DNA of 64,000 bases, taken from contig NZ_RQPJ01000021.1 in assembly GCF_003957295.1 (NCBI RefSeq), positions 294,210 to 358,209 of the forward strand, given 5' to 3'. Position numbers and translations under genes: made by a program. The notes beneath the pieces were generated by a model. The model did no database searches, was not told where the DNA came from, and was given only the letters and a program-made list of their open reading frames with translations. Below are positions 8,347 through 16,332 of the stretch, in pieces; position 1 is the first letter of the stretch; every line of letters starts with the position of its first letter. Source of the DNA: Arenibacter aquaticus. Lineage in GTDB: Bacteria > Bacteroidota > Bacteroidia > Flavobacteriales > Flavobacteriaceae.

Positions 8347-8913
8347 ATGGCATCAACATCAGATATTAGAAAAGGATTGTGCATCAGGTACAACAACGAC
8401 ATTTATAAAATAATCGAATTTCTTCATGTTAAACCAGGGAAGGGACCAGCTTTTATTCGTACCAAACTAAAAAGTGTAAGTACGGGCAAGGTTTTGGACA
8501 ATACCTTTTCCGGAGGGGCAAAGATTGAGGATGTAAGGGTGGAAACACGTTCCTATCAATTCCTTTATGCCGAAGGGGAAACCTATCATTTTATGAATAC
8601 GGATGATTATAATCAGATTGCTCTTCAAGAGAGTTCCTTGGATGCACCTCAATTATTGAAGGAAGGCCAAGTGGTAACCATTCTTTTTAACACAGAGGAT
8701 AGTATGCCCTTATCCGTTGATATGCCGGCGAGTGTTATTTTGGAGGTAACCTATACCGAACCAGGTGTTAAAGGTAATACGGCAACAAATGCCACTAAAC
8801 CTGCTACGGTGGAAACTGGGGCAAGTGTTAATGTTCCTCTATTTATCAATGAAGGGGATAAGATAAAAATTGATACGGAAAAAGGCTCTTATATGGAGCG
8901 TGTTAAGGAATAG
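8347..8913 (+). CDS. efp: translation elongation factor P
   Basis: 188 residues with the three-domain EF-P pattern. The first-domain loop HVKPGKGPAF puts the modifiable lysine at K32. The C-terminal OB domain contains DKIKIDTEKGSYMERV. EF-P relieves ribosome stalling at polyproline stretches. It lies 5 bp after lpxA, so it belongs to the lipid A transcription unit. The PGKG loop lacks the Arg used by rhamnosylated forms, so a lysine-type or no modification is expected; that is inference. Confidence 0.97.
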   Translation: MASTSDIRKGLCIRYNNDIYKIIEFLHVKPGKGPAFIRTKLKSVSTGKVLDNTFSGGAKIEDVRVETRSYQFLYAEGETYHFMNTDDYNQIALQESSLDAPQLLKEGQVVTILFNTEDSMPLSVDMPASVILEVTYTEPGVKGNTATNATKPATVETGASVNVPLFINEGDKIKIDTEKGSYMERVKE

Positions 8914-8963
8914 TGCCTTTTTTGGGCGGACTGCCGTACATAGGTAACTAGAATTGGAAAATT

Positions 8964-9896
8964 ATGAAATTCCCTACTCCTTATACTTTAAAACAAATTG
9001 CCACCATAATCGGTACCGAATATGTGGGGAGCGATGATTTCCCGGTCATGGGCATGAATGAAATTCATGTTGTGGAAAAGGGGGATATAGTCTTTGTGGA
9101 TCATCCCAAATATTATAGCAAGGCATTGAACTGTAAGGCTACTATTGTTTTGATCAATAAAAAGGTGGAATGTCCCGAAGGCAAGGCCTTGTTGATTTCT
9201 GACGATCCTTTTAGGGATTTTAATAAGCTGACGCTTTTCTTTAAACCTTTTATAAAGGCTCAAAATTCTATTTCATCCCTGGCGAAGATTGGTAAGGATA
9301 CTGTTATTCAGCCCAATTGTTTTCTTGGGAACAATGTGGTTATAGGAGATAACTGTACCATTCATTCCAATGTATCTATATATGACAATTGTGTAATTGG
9401 TAACAATGTCACCATTCACGCAGGTTCGGTCTTGGGGTCGGATGCCTTTTATTATAAAAAAAGACCGGAAGGATATGATAAACTGTTATCTGGAGGTCGT
9501 GTTGTTATTGAGGATGATGTTGATATAGGAGCCCTATGCACATTGGACAAGGGAGTAACAGGCGACACCTTGGTAAAAAAAGGCAGTAAACTGGATAATC
9601 AGGTACATGTAGGCCATGATACGGTGATTGGTGAGAGGTGTCTTATTGCTTCGCAAACAGGTATTGCTGGTTGTGTGGTGATTGAGGATGAGGTTACCTT
9701 GTGGGGCCAGGTAGGGGTCACCAGTGCGGCCACTATAGGGAAAAAAGCGGTAGTCATGGCGCAAACAGGGGTATCAAAATCCTTGGAAGGGGGTAAAAAT
9801 TATTTCGGAAGCCCTGTTGAGGAGGCCAGGGAAAAATTACGACAAATAGCCTATGTAAAGCAAATCCCTTCCATTATAAAAAGATTAGATAAATAA
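8964..9896 (+). CDS. LpxD-like hexapeptide acyltransferase, diverged paralogue
   Basis: 310 residues with an LpxD-type N-terminal domain and hexapeptide helix. It aligns in layout with the LpxD at 5133, and H218 (VGHD) takes the place of its catalytic His. Other active-site regions differ: GADGFGFA is replaced by GSDAFYYKK, and the TIDRATLGST segment by TLDKGVTGDT. It therefore probably acylates a different sugar nucleotide or uses a different acyl donor. It sits 50 bp after efp and upstream of sucD. I leave the gene symbol blank because calling it a second lpxD would overstate what is known. Confidence 0.85.
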   Translation: MKFPTPYTLKQIATIIGTEYVGSDDFPVMGMNEIHVVEKGDIVFVDHPKYYSKALNCKATIVLINKKVECPEGKALLISDDPFRDFNKLTLFFKPFIKAQNSISSLAKIGKDTVIQPNCFLGNNVVIGDNCTIHSNVSIYDNCVIGNNVTIHAGSVLGSDAFYYKKRPEGYDKLLSGGRVVIEDDVDIGALCTLDKGVTGDTLVKKGSKLDNQVHVGHDTVIGERCLIASQTGIAGCVVIEDEVTLWGQVGVTSAATIGKKAVVMAQTGVSKSLEGGKNYFGSPVEEAREKLRQIAYVKQIPSIIKRLDK

Positions 9897-9935
9897 ATAA
9901 GCAAAAGAATAGTTTAGAATTCATTTTCAAAACTT

Positions 9936-9943
9936 TATTTTTG
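9936..9943 (+). promoter_or_regulatory. putative -7 box of sucD
   Basis: TATTTTTG fits TAnnTTTG, 26 bp before the sucD ATG. It suggests sucD can be transcribed separately from the lpx genes. Confidence 0.5.
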
Positions 9944-9969
9944 CGACAATCAAATAAACCAAATATATA

Positions 9970-10842
9970 ATGAGCGTTTTAGTAAATAAGGATTCCAAAA
10001 TTATTGTTCAAGGGTTTACAGGTAGTGAAGGTACTTTTCATGCCGAACAAATGATTGAATATGGCACCAATGTAGTGGGTGGTGTTACTCCAGGAAAAGG
10101 TGGACAGGAACATTTGGGAAGGCCCGTATTTAATACGGTTGAAGAAGCGGTGCAAAAAGTGGGGGCCGATACCACCATCATTTTTGTTCCACCTGCATTT
10201 GCTGCCGATGCCATAATGGAAGCTGCTAGCGCTGGAATTAAAGTTATAATTACCATTACTGAGGGGATTCCCGTTGCGGACATGGTAAAGGCATACGACT
10301 ATATTAAACATATGGACTGCCGTTTGGTAGGGCCTAACTGTCCTGGGGTCATAACTCCAGAAGAGGCAAAAGTTGGTATTATGCCAGGTTTTGTATTCAA
10401 AAAAGGTAATGTAGGGATTGTGTCAAAATCAGGGACCCTTACCTATGAAGCTGCTGACCAAGTTGTTCGTCAAGGTCTGGGCATCACTACAGCCATTGGA
10501 ATTGGAGGGGATCCAATAATAGGAACAACCACCAAGGAGGCGGTAGAATTATTGATCAATGACCCGGAGACTGATTGTGTGGTAATGATAGGTGAAATTG
10601 GGGGGCAATTAGAGGCCGATGCTGCTAAATGGTACCAAGACAGTGGAAGTAAAAAACCTATAGTTGGTTTTATTGCTGGTGAGACCGCTCCTGCAGGTAG
10701 AACAATGGGTCATGCCGGTGCTATCGTTGGTGGTAGTGATGATACTGCTCAAGCTAAAAAGAGAATTATGAGTGAATGTGGTATTCACGTGGTAGATTCT
10801 CCGGCCGAAATCGGTTTAAAAGTTAAGCAGGTATTGGGGTAA
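9970..10842 (+). CDS. sucD: succinyl-CoA synthetase alpha subunit
   Basis: 290 residues, the usual length. The N-terminal CoA-binding Rossmann domain (QGFTGSEGTFH near 14-24, GGVTPGKGG near 37-45) is followed by GPNCPGVITP at 121-130. The phosphohistidine is H248 in TMGHAGAIV. The enzyme interconverts succinyl-CoA and succinate with substrate-level phosphorylation in the TCA cycle. The beta subunit gene sucC is not in this window. A strong terminator follows. Confidence 0.97.
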   Translation: MSVLVNKDSKIIVQGFTGSEGTFHAEQMIEYGTNVVGGVTPGKGGQEHLGRPVFNTVEEAVQKVGADTTIIFVPPAFAADAIMEAASAGIKVIITITEGIPVADMVKAYDYIKHMDCRLVGPNCPGVITPEEAKVGIMPGFVFKKGNVGIVSKSGTLTYEAADQVVRQGLGITTAIGIGGDPIIGTTTKEAVELLINDPETDCVVMIGEIGGQLEADAAKWYQDSGSKKPIVGFIAGETAPAGRTMGHAGAIVGGSDDTAQAKKRIMSECGIHVVDSPAEIGLKVKQVLG

Positions 10843-10862
10843 GCCCATTTTAAAGACATTAC

Positions 10863-10921
10863 ATTCCGTTTATGCTGTACCCCTAATGTCGGGATTGTTC
10901 AGTGTAAACGGGATTTTTTTT
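10863..10921 (+). terminator. intrinsic terminator after sucD
   Basis: A long imperfect hairpin (ATTCCGTTTA paired with TAAACGGGAT, with a second small stem inside) is followed by eight T. It lies 20 bp after the sucD stop. Confidence 0.75.
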
Positions 10922-10995
10922 ATGCCTAAAAGTTTAGGGTATAAAATTTTTTCCCGCATTTGAGGTAAAAATTTTAAAACGGATAAAACATAACT

Positions 10996-11003
10996 TATAT
11001 TTG
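10996..11003 (+). promoter_or_regulatory. putative -7 box of fabG
   Basis: TATATTTG fits TAnnTTTG, 24 bp upstream of the fabG ATG. Confidence 0.55.
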
Positions 11004-11027
11004 ATCAACAACTAAGATATAATACAA

Positions 11028-11777
11028 ATGAAGCTACTAGAAGGAAAAACTGCAATAATAACAGGAGCAAGTAGGGGAATAGGAACGGGTATAGCCCAAG
11101 TATTTGCCAAAGAAGGGGCAAATGTAGCCTTTACCTATAGTTCCAGTGAGGCGCCTGCCTTGGCCTTGGAAAAGGAATTGACCGCCTTGGGAATTAAAGC
11201 TAAGGCATATAAGAGTAATGCCGCCAGTTTTGAAGATTCGGAAAAATTGGTTGCCCAAGTATTGGAAGATTTTGGTGGCACTATCGATATTCTGATCAAT
11301 AATGCAGGAATTACCAAGGATAATCTTCTTATGAGAATGGGAGAGGACGATTTTGATTCGGTTATCGAGATAAATCTAAAATCTGTTTTCAATATGACCA
11401 AAGCGGTGCAACGCACTATGCTTAAGCAAAGAAAAGGGTCTATTGTTAATATGAGTAGCGTAGTAGGAGTTAAAGGTAATGCAGGTCAGGCCAATTATGC
11501 CGCTTCAAAGGCCGGTATGATCGGATTTACCAAATCCATTGCTTTGGAACTGGGATCTAGAAATATTAGGTGCAATGCAATTGCACCAGGGTTTATAGAA
11601 ACGGAAATGACCGATAAATTGGACGAAAAGGTAGTACAGGGTTGGAGAGATGGTATTCCTTTAAAAAGAGGTGGGCGTCCTGAGGATGTGGCCAATGCAT
11701 GTTTGTTTTTGGCTTCCGATCTATCGGGGTATATCACAGGACAGGTTCTAAATGTTGATGGGGGAATGCTTACCTAG
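11028..11777 (+). CDS. fabG: 3-oxoacyl-ACP reductase FabG
   Basis: 249 residues of a classical short-chain dehydrogenase. The NADPH loop GASRGIG is at 13-19 and NNAG at 91-94. The catalytic triad is S144, Y157 and K161 (NYAASK), and the PG segment IAPGFIETEM and C-terminal GQVLNVDGGM are typical of FabG. It reduces 3-oxoacyl-ACP in fatty acid elongation. It is separated from sucD by a terminator and has its own promoter box. The length and conserved ends make FabG more likely than another short-chain reductase. Confidence 0.93.
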   Translation: MKLLEGKTAIITGASRGIGTGIAQVFAKEGANVAFTYSSSEAPALALEKELTALGIKAKAYKSNAASFEDSEKLVAQVLEDFGGTIDILINNAGITKDNLLMRMGEDDFDSVIEINLKSVFNMTKAVQRTMLKQRKGSIVNMSSVVGVKGNAGQANYAASKAGMIGFTKSIALELGSRNIRCNAIAPGFIETEMTDKLDEKVVQGWRDGIPLKRGGRPEDVANACLFLASDLSGYITGQVLNVDGGMLT

Positions 11778-11920
11778 TCATTTAGTTGATAGATACCATA
11801 GGGCGTAGGCGATTGATAATGAAGTATTTTCGGTGTAAAAATAACTTTTTTTGCAGTCGATCAAAATAAAGAGCCATTATCTAGGCTTACACTGTGACCA
11901 ATTAACAGGAATACGATAAT

Positions 11921-13954
11921 ATGCAAATACAGACAGTACTTTTTATATTGCTGGCGGCAATAGTTGCACTGGGCTTGGTACTGTTTCAATATTATTACAA
12001 AAATAAAAGGAAAGGACAGCTGTATATTGTTCTTTCCTTTTTGCGCTTTATGGCAATTTTTGCCACCCTCTTACTTATTGTCAACCCTAAATTTGTTAAG
12101 AATCAATACCAGGTGGAGAAGGCAAATTTGGTTTTGTTAACGGATAATTCCTCTTCTATAAAAGCTGCTGATAGTGCTAAAGTCCTGTCCCTGCTTGGGC
12201 GAATTACTTCTGGAGAAACTGAGGTTAATGACAGATTTAATATTGCTCAATACAGTTTTGGGGAGGGCTTAAATACCGCGGATAGTCTAACCTTTAACGA
12301 GGAAGGAACAAATATCTCAAAGGCCTTGGCAAGCCTAAATGAAATATACAAGGGCTCTAATACTGCAGTAGTGCTGTTTACGGATGGTAACCAGACGGTG
12401 GGTGAGGATTATGAATTTTATGGTGAAAGACAAAAGTTTCCTGTTTTTCCGGTAGTATTGGGAGATACTACCAGCCATGAAGATCTTTATATAAGTCAGC
12501 TAAACCTAAATAGATATGCTTTTTTAAAAAATAAGTTTCCCTTGGAAATGTTTATTTCTTATGATGGGAAGCAAGAGGTTGATACCCAAGTTAAGGTATA
12601 TGTTGATGATAAACTGGTTTTTAGTGAAGGGGTATCCTTATCCTTGGTTTCCAATACCAAAGTTATTACAGCCCAGCTAGATGCCAGTACCGTTGGCGTA
12701 AAAAACATTAAGGTCCGTGTAGCGCCTTTGACCAATGAAAAAAATGTGGAGAACAATGAAAAGATAGTGTCACTGGAGGTGTTGGATGAAAAAACCAATG
12801 TGGCCATTATTTCCAATATTGTCCATCCGGATATTGGAACCTTAAAGAAGTCTATTGAGAGTAATGAGCAGCGGTTGGTGAATATTTATAAATCCAATGT
12901 GGAAGCTTCCAAATTGGAATCGGTAGACCTTTTTATCCTGTACCAGCCCGATGCAAGCTTTGATAGGGTTTATAAGCAGATCCAATTGCGGGAGGCCAGC
13001 TCTTTTATGGTATTGGGAAAGTCTACTGATCTCAATTTTATAAACGCAGCCCAGAATTACTTTATAATAGAAACGGGCTATCCTATACAAGAGGTGTTTG
13101 CTGCTCCCAACAAGGCTTTTACAAAATTTGATATTTCAGAATACAGTTTTGAGGGTTTTCCGCCTTTGGAGAGCGATACAGGCCCCGTGGTAGTATTGGG
13201 GTTAAATGAGACCTTGTTGAATATGCGTGTCAAAGGTGTGGAAATGGAATCGCCTATGTTGGCCATCGCTGAAGAAGGAACGGTGAAACACGCCGTTTTA
13301 ATAGGGGAGAATATATGGAAGTGGCGATTGCAAAGCTATAGAAACGACCAATCTTTTGTGAATTTTGATGGCTTTTTGGGAAAACTTATTCTCTATTTAT
13401 CTACCTCAAAGGCCAAGAACAGGTTTATTTTGGATTATAAACCTATTTATAACAATAGTAATGAGGCTAGGATAAGGGCCAACTACTTTGACGAGGCCTT
13501 TATCTTTGATGCCAACGCGTTAATTAATCTAAGGGTACATGAAAAAAATACCAAAGAAAGTATGGAGTTTCCTATGTTACTTCGGGAAGGGTATTATGAG
13601 GGCGACTTAAAGAATCTTTCGGCTGGGGAATATACTTTTACCGCTACTGTAAAGGAGGAAAACCTAAGTAAATCAGGAAGTTTTACAATTCTGGATTTTG
13701 ATGCGGAAAAACAATATACCTCCAGTAACCATGGTAAATTGAAGAGTTTGGCTAGCCTTAGCAAGGGTGAATTGTATTTTCCAGATGAATTGGATTCCCT
13801 ATTGGGGCAGCTTAAAACGGATTCTAGGTACGTGCCAACCCAAAAAAGCAAACAAATTATCGTACCTTTAATTAATTTTAAATTTCTTTTGTTGGTGATC
13901 ATTGGAGCCTTGGGGCTGGAATGGTTTCTAAGAAAATATAATGGATTAACTTAA
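11921..13954 (+). CDS. membrane-anchored VWA-domain protein
   Basis: 677 residues. Two membrane segments at the N-terminus (about 5-23 and 36-54) are followed by a von Willebrand factor A-like domain. Its metal site begins D75-x-S77-x-S79, and FTDGNQ supplies the later Asp. A long, probably periplasmic or surface beta-rich region follows, with a final membrane helix near 655-672 and a short basic tail. The layout matches a conserved Bacteroidota family of BatA-like architecture whose exact function I do not know. It starts 143 bp after fabG and is followed 19 bp later by an SPFH gene, suggesting a shared envelope role. Confidence 0.8.
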   Translation: MQIQTVLFILLAAIVALGLVLFQYYYKNKRKGQLYIVLSFLRFMAIFATLLLIVNPKFVKNQYQVEKANLVLLTDNSSSIKAADSAKVLSLLGRITSGETEVNDRFNIAQYSFGEGLNTADSLTFNEEGTNISKALASLNEIYKGSNTAVVLFTDGNQTVGEDYEFYGERQKFPVFPVVLGDTTSHEDLYISQLNLNRYAFLKNKFPLEMFISYDGKQEVDTQVKVYVDDKLVFSEGVSLSLVSNTKVITAQLDASTVGVKNIKVRVAPLTNEKNVENNEKIVSLEVLDEKTNVAIISNIVHPDIGTLKKSIESNEQRLVNIYKSNVEASKLESVDLFILYQPDASFDRVYKQIQLREASSFMVLGKSTDLNFINAAQNYFIIETGYPIQEVFAAPNKAFTKFDISEYSFEGFPPLESDTGPVVVLGLNETLLNMRVKGVEMESPMLAIAEEGTVKHAVLIGENIWKWRLQSYRNDQSFVNFDGFLGKLILYLSTSKAKNRFILDYKPIYNNSNEARIRANYFDEAFIFDANALINLRVHEKNTKESMEFPMLLREGYYEGDLKNLSAGEYTFTATVKEENLSKSGSFTILDFDAEKQYTSSNHGKLKSLASLSKGELYFPDELDSLLGQLKTDSRYVPTQKSKQIIVPLINFKFLLLVIIGALGLEWFLRKYNGLT

Positions 13955-13973
13955 TAAATAATAAATATAATAA

Positions 13974-14789
13974 ATGGACAAATTACCAAAGATTGCATTG
14001 CCAGTGATATTCGCTGTTATTTTAGTTATCATTTTAATTTCAAAATCGGCCATTACCATAGGGTCAGGGGAAGCCGGCGTGTTATACAAAACCTTTGGCG
14101 GTGGTGTGGTAACCGATGAGGCGCCATTGGGGGAAGGTTTTCATTTGGTTGCCCCTTGGAACAAGGTGTTTATCTATGAGGTAAGACAGCAGGAAAAATC
14201 TGAAAAGATGCAGGTATTATCATCCAATGGTTTGGAAATTAAATTGGATGCCTCTGCATGGTTTGAGCCTAAAAGAGAGTCTTTAGGAAAACTGCATCAG
14301 GAAAAAGGCCAAGATTATGTAGGTAGGGTTTTGTTGCCTGCAATTAGATCTGTTGCAAGGAGTGTTGTGGGAAGGTATACGCCAGAACAATTGTACTCTA
14401 GTAAAAGGGATGCCATTCAACAGGAGATTTTTGAGGAAACCAAAAAAATTGTTGAGAAGCAATACATTCAGTTGAATGAGATACTAGTAAGGGATGTTAC
14501 GCTTCCTCCGGCCATTAAAGAGGCTATTGAGCGAAAACTAAAACAAGAGCAGGAGTCGTTGGAGTACGAGTTTAGATTGGTTACTGCGCAAAAAGAAGCA
14601 GAAAAAGTAAGGATAGAAGCTCAGGGTAAAGCTGATGCAAATATGATCCTTAGTGCTTCTTTGACCGATAAGATTCTTCAGGATAAAGGCATAGATGCTA
14701 CTATTCAATTGTCAGAGTCCCCTAATGCAAAAGTAATCGTAATTGGTAGTGGTGAATCTGGAATGCCCATTATTTTAGGCAATCAATAA
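13974..14789 (+). CDS. SPFH / prohibitin family membrane protein
   Basis: 271 residues. One N-terminal membrane helix (about 7-27) precedes an SPFH (band 7) domain to about 200. The Glu/Lys/Gln-rich coiled-coil segment around 175-220 contains EQESLEYEFRLVTAQKEAEK, the typical prohibitin-type oligomerisation helix. Such proteins form large rings in the membrane and influence protease or secretion complexes. It is tightly linked to the upstream VWA protein. The next gene is the his leader, after a promoter, so this gene ends its unit. Confidence 0.9.
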   Translation: MDKLPKIALPVIFAVILVIILISKSAITIGSGEAGVLYKTFGGGVVTDEAPLGEGFHLVAPWNKVFIYEVRQQEKSEKMQVLSSNGLEIKLDASAWFEPKRESLGKLHQEKGQDYVGRVLLPAIRSVARSVVGRYTPEQLYSSKRDAIQQEIFEETKKIVEKQYIQLNEILVRDVTLPPAIKEAIERKLKQEQESLEYEFRLVTAQKEAEKVRIEAQGKADANMILSASLTDKILQDKGIDATIQLSESPNAKVIVIGSGESGMPIILGNQ

Positions 14790-14850
14790 TAATTTAACAA
14801 TTTTGAAATAAATTGTTCTGTATAAATTTTTCAAGGTTGAAAAATAGTTT

Positions 14851-14858
14851 TAATTTTG
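14851..14858 (+). promoter_or_regulatory. putative -7 box of the his operon
   Basis: TAATTTTG is a perfect TAnnTTTG. The leader ATG lies only 7 bp after it, so the leader peptide mRNA would have a 5' end within a few bases of its start codon. Confidence 0.6.
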
Positions 14859-14865
14859 CCATAGC

Positions 14866-14922
14866 ATGAGAAGAAACAAGACACATCATCATCATTTCAT
14901 AACTTGCAGTCAAGCGAGCTAG
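14866..14922 (+). CDS. hisL: histidine operon leader peptide
   Basis: An 18-codon frame translates as MRRNKTHHHHFITCSQAS, with four consecutive CAT codons at 14884-14895 and a TAG stop at 14920-14922. Its position 107 bp upstream of hisG, the His run, and the terminator and antiterminator that follow make it a leader peptide for transcription attenuation. It is too short to find by length alone. No Shine-Dalgarno-like sequence precedes it, and the promoter box is only 7 bp away, so it may be translated from a leaderless or nearly leaderless mRNA. Confidence 0.88.
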   Translation: MRRNKTHHHHFITCSQAS

Positions 14923-14984
14923 AAATGTATTGTTGTATCTAAACTATATTCTAACCCGTTTGAGCAATCAAACGGGTTTTGTAT
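14910..14984 (+). promoter_or_regulatory. his operon transcription attenuator
   Basis: The terminator is the stem AACCCGTTTGA (14953-14963), loop GCAA, stem TCAAACGGGTT (14968-14978), then a T-rich run. Bases 14910-14922 (TCAAGCGAGCTAG, the last codons and stop of the leader) can instead pair with 14951-14963 (CTAACCCGTTTGA). That pairing has ten Watson-Crick pairs, one G-U and two mismatches, and destroys the terminator. A ribosome stalled at the His codons would leave the first segment free and allow read-through. A ribosome that finishes the leader would cover it and allow termination. Confidence 0.85.
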
Positions 14985-15029
14985 TTAACAACCTGTTAGA
15001 TTTGTTCAGGCCAAAAGCAAAAAAATAAA

Positions 15030-15887
15030 ATGAAAAAAATTAGAATTGCTATCCAAAAAAGTGGTCGTCTTAATGTAGATTCACTGCAAATACTAAAAGA
15101 TTGTGGTATTTCCATTGACAATGGAAAAGATCAGCTTAAAGCATCTTCAAGGAATTTTCCATTAGAGGTCTTTTACCTTAGGAACGGCGATATCCCACAA
15201 TACTTAAGGGATGGGGTGGTAGATATTGCTATTATTGGTGAAAATGTATTGATAGAGAAGGGGAATGATATTTCCATTGCAGAGAAACTGGGTTTTTCCA
15301 AATGCAAGGTGTCCTTGGCTGTTCCCAAATCGGTTAAATACAATTCGGTCCAGGATTTTGAGGGGAAAAGAATTGCAACTTCCTACCCAAATACAGTTAA
15401 AAATTATTTGGACGGAAAGGGAGTTAAAGCAGACCTTCATATTATTAATGGTTCGGTAGAAATTGCCCCAAATATAGGGCTTGCCGACGCCATTTGCGAT
15501 ATTGTATCCAGCGGTAGTACACTGTTTAAAAACAACTTAAAGGAGGTAGAGGTGATGCTTCACAGTGAGGCCGTTTTAGCGGTTTCGCCCCAGATATCTC
15601 CAGAACGTACTAGTTTGTTGGAAGAACTAAAGTTCAGGATACAGTCGGTCTTAAAAGCCAGACAGTCCAAATATGTACTCTTAAACGCACCAAACGACAA
15701 GCTGGATGAGATTATAAAATTATTACCGGGTATGAGGAGTCCAACCGTACTGCCCTTGGCGGAAGAAGGATGGAGTTCTGTTCATACCGTAATCAATAAA
15801 GACAAGTTTTGGGAGGTGATCCAAGAACTTAAAAAAGCTGGGGCAGAAGGTATTTTGGTCTGTCCTATAGAGAAAATGGTGCTGTAG
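15030..15887 (+). CDS. hisG: ATP phosphoribosyltransferase, long form HisG
   Basis: 285 residues, the length of the long HisG type that carries a C-terminal ACT-like histidine-binding domain and needs no HisZ. IAIQKSGRL at the start and the PRPP loop DIVSSGST at 157-164 are characteristic. It condenses ATP and PRPP in the first step of histidine synthesis. The C-terminal domain (about 210-285) implies feedback inhibition by histidine in addition to attenuation. First gene of the operon, 45 bp after the attenuator. Confidence 0.96.
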   Translation: MKKIRIAIQKSGRLNVDSLQILKDCGISIDNGKDQLKASSRNFPLEVFYLRNGDIPQYLRDGVVDIAIIGENVLIEKGNDISIAEKLGFSKCKVSLAVPKSVKYNSVQDFEGKRIATSYPNTVKNYLDGKGVKADLHIINGSVEIAPNIGLADAICDIVSSGSTLFKNNLKEVEVMLHSEAVLAVSPQISPERTSLLEELKFRIQSVLKARQSKYVLLNAPNDKLDEIIKLLPGMRSPTVLPLAEEGWSSVHTVINKDKFWEVIQELKKAGAEGILVCPIEKMVL

Positions 15888-15892
15888 AGATC

Positions 15893-16330
15893 ATGGAAAT
15901 GAATACTGATTTTCGGTTTGAATTTATTCCTAAAGAGAATATGGATATAATTCTACCTTTGGTGAACATCTTGAACAATTATGAGGTTCCTATGGAAACC
16001 CTTGTAAGTAGGCTGAAGCAAATGTTGCTTATGGGCTATAAATGTTTGGGGGTTTATGATGGGGAGAAATTGATTGGTATCTGTGGGGTGTGGGTACTCA
16101 ACAAACTATATGTAGGTAAACACATGGAATTGGACAATGTCTTTGTTTTGCCCCAATATAGAAGTCAGGGAGTTGGACGCTTAATGTTGGACAGGATACT
16201 GGAACACGCTGTGGATATAGGATGTGAGAGCTCTGAGATCAACTGCTATATAAAAAATGAAAAAGGCGTTCAATTTTGGGAGGATCAGGGCTATAAAGCC
16301 ATTGGTTACCATATGCAAAAAGTATTATAG
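15893..16330 (+). CDS. GNAT-family N-acetyltransferase inside the his operon
   Basis: 145 residues. The acetyl-CoA pyrophosphate loop RSQGVGR is at 90-96, preceded by the beta strand ELDNVFVLPQYR, and the C-terminal part FWEDQGYKAIGYH is typical of GNAT enzymes. It is inserted between hisG (5 bp gap) and hisD (2 bp gap), so it must be co-transcribed and attenuated with the his genes. It has no role in the standard pathway. Possible targets are histidinol, histidine or another amine, but that is guesswork. ATGs at 15893 and 15899 are equally possible starts. Confidence 0.88.
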   Translation: MEMNTDFRFEFIPKENMDIILPLVNILNNYEVPMETLVSRLKQMLLMGYKCLGVYDGEKLIGICGVWVLNKLYVGKHMELDNVFVLPQYRSQGVGRLMLDRILEHAVDIGCESSEINCYIKNEKGVQFWEDQGYKAIGYHMQKVL

Positions 16331-16332
16331 GG

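Noticed and set aside
14796-14817. AT-rich 8-bp hairpin after the SPFH gene
   Set aside because: AACAATTT / AAATTGTT is too weak and lacks a T-run; it may be chance in AT-rich DNA.
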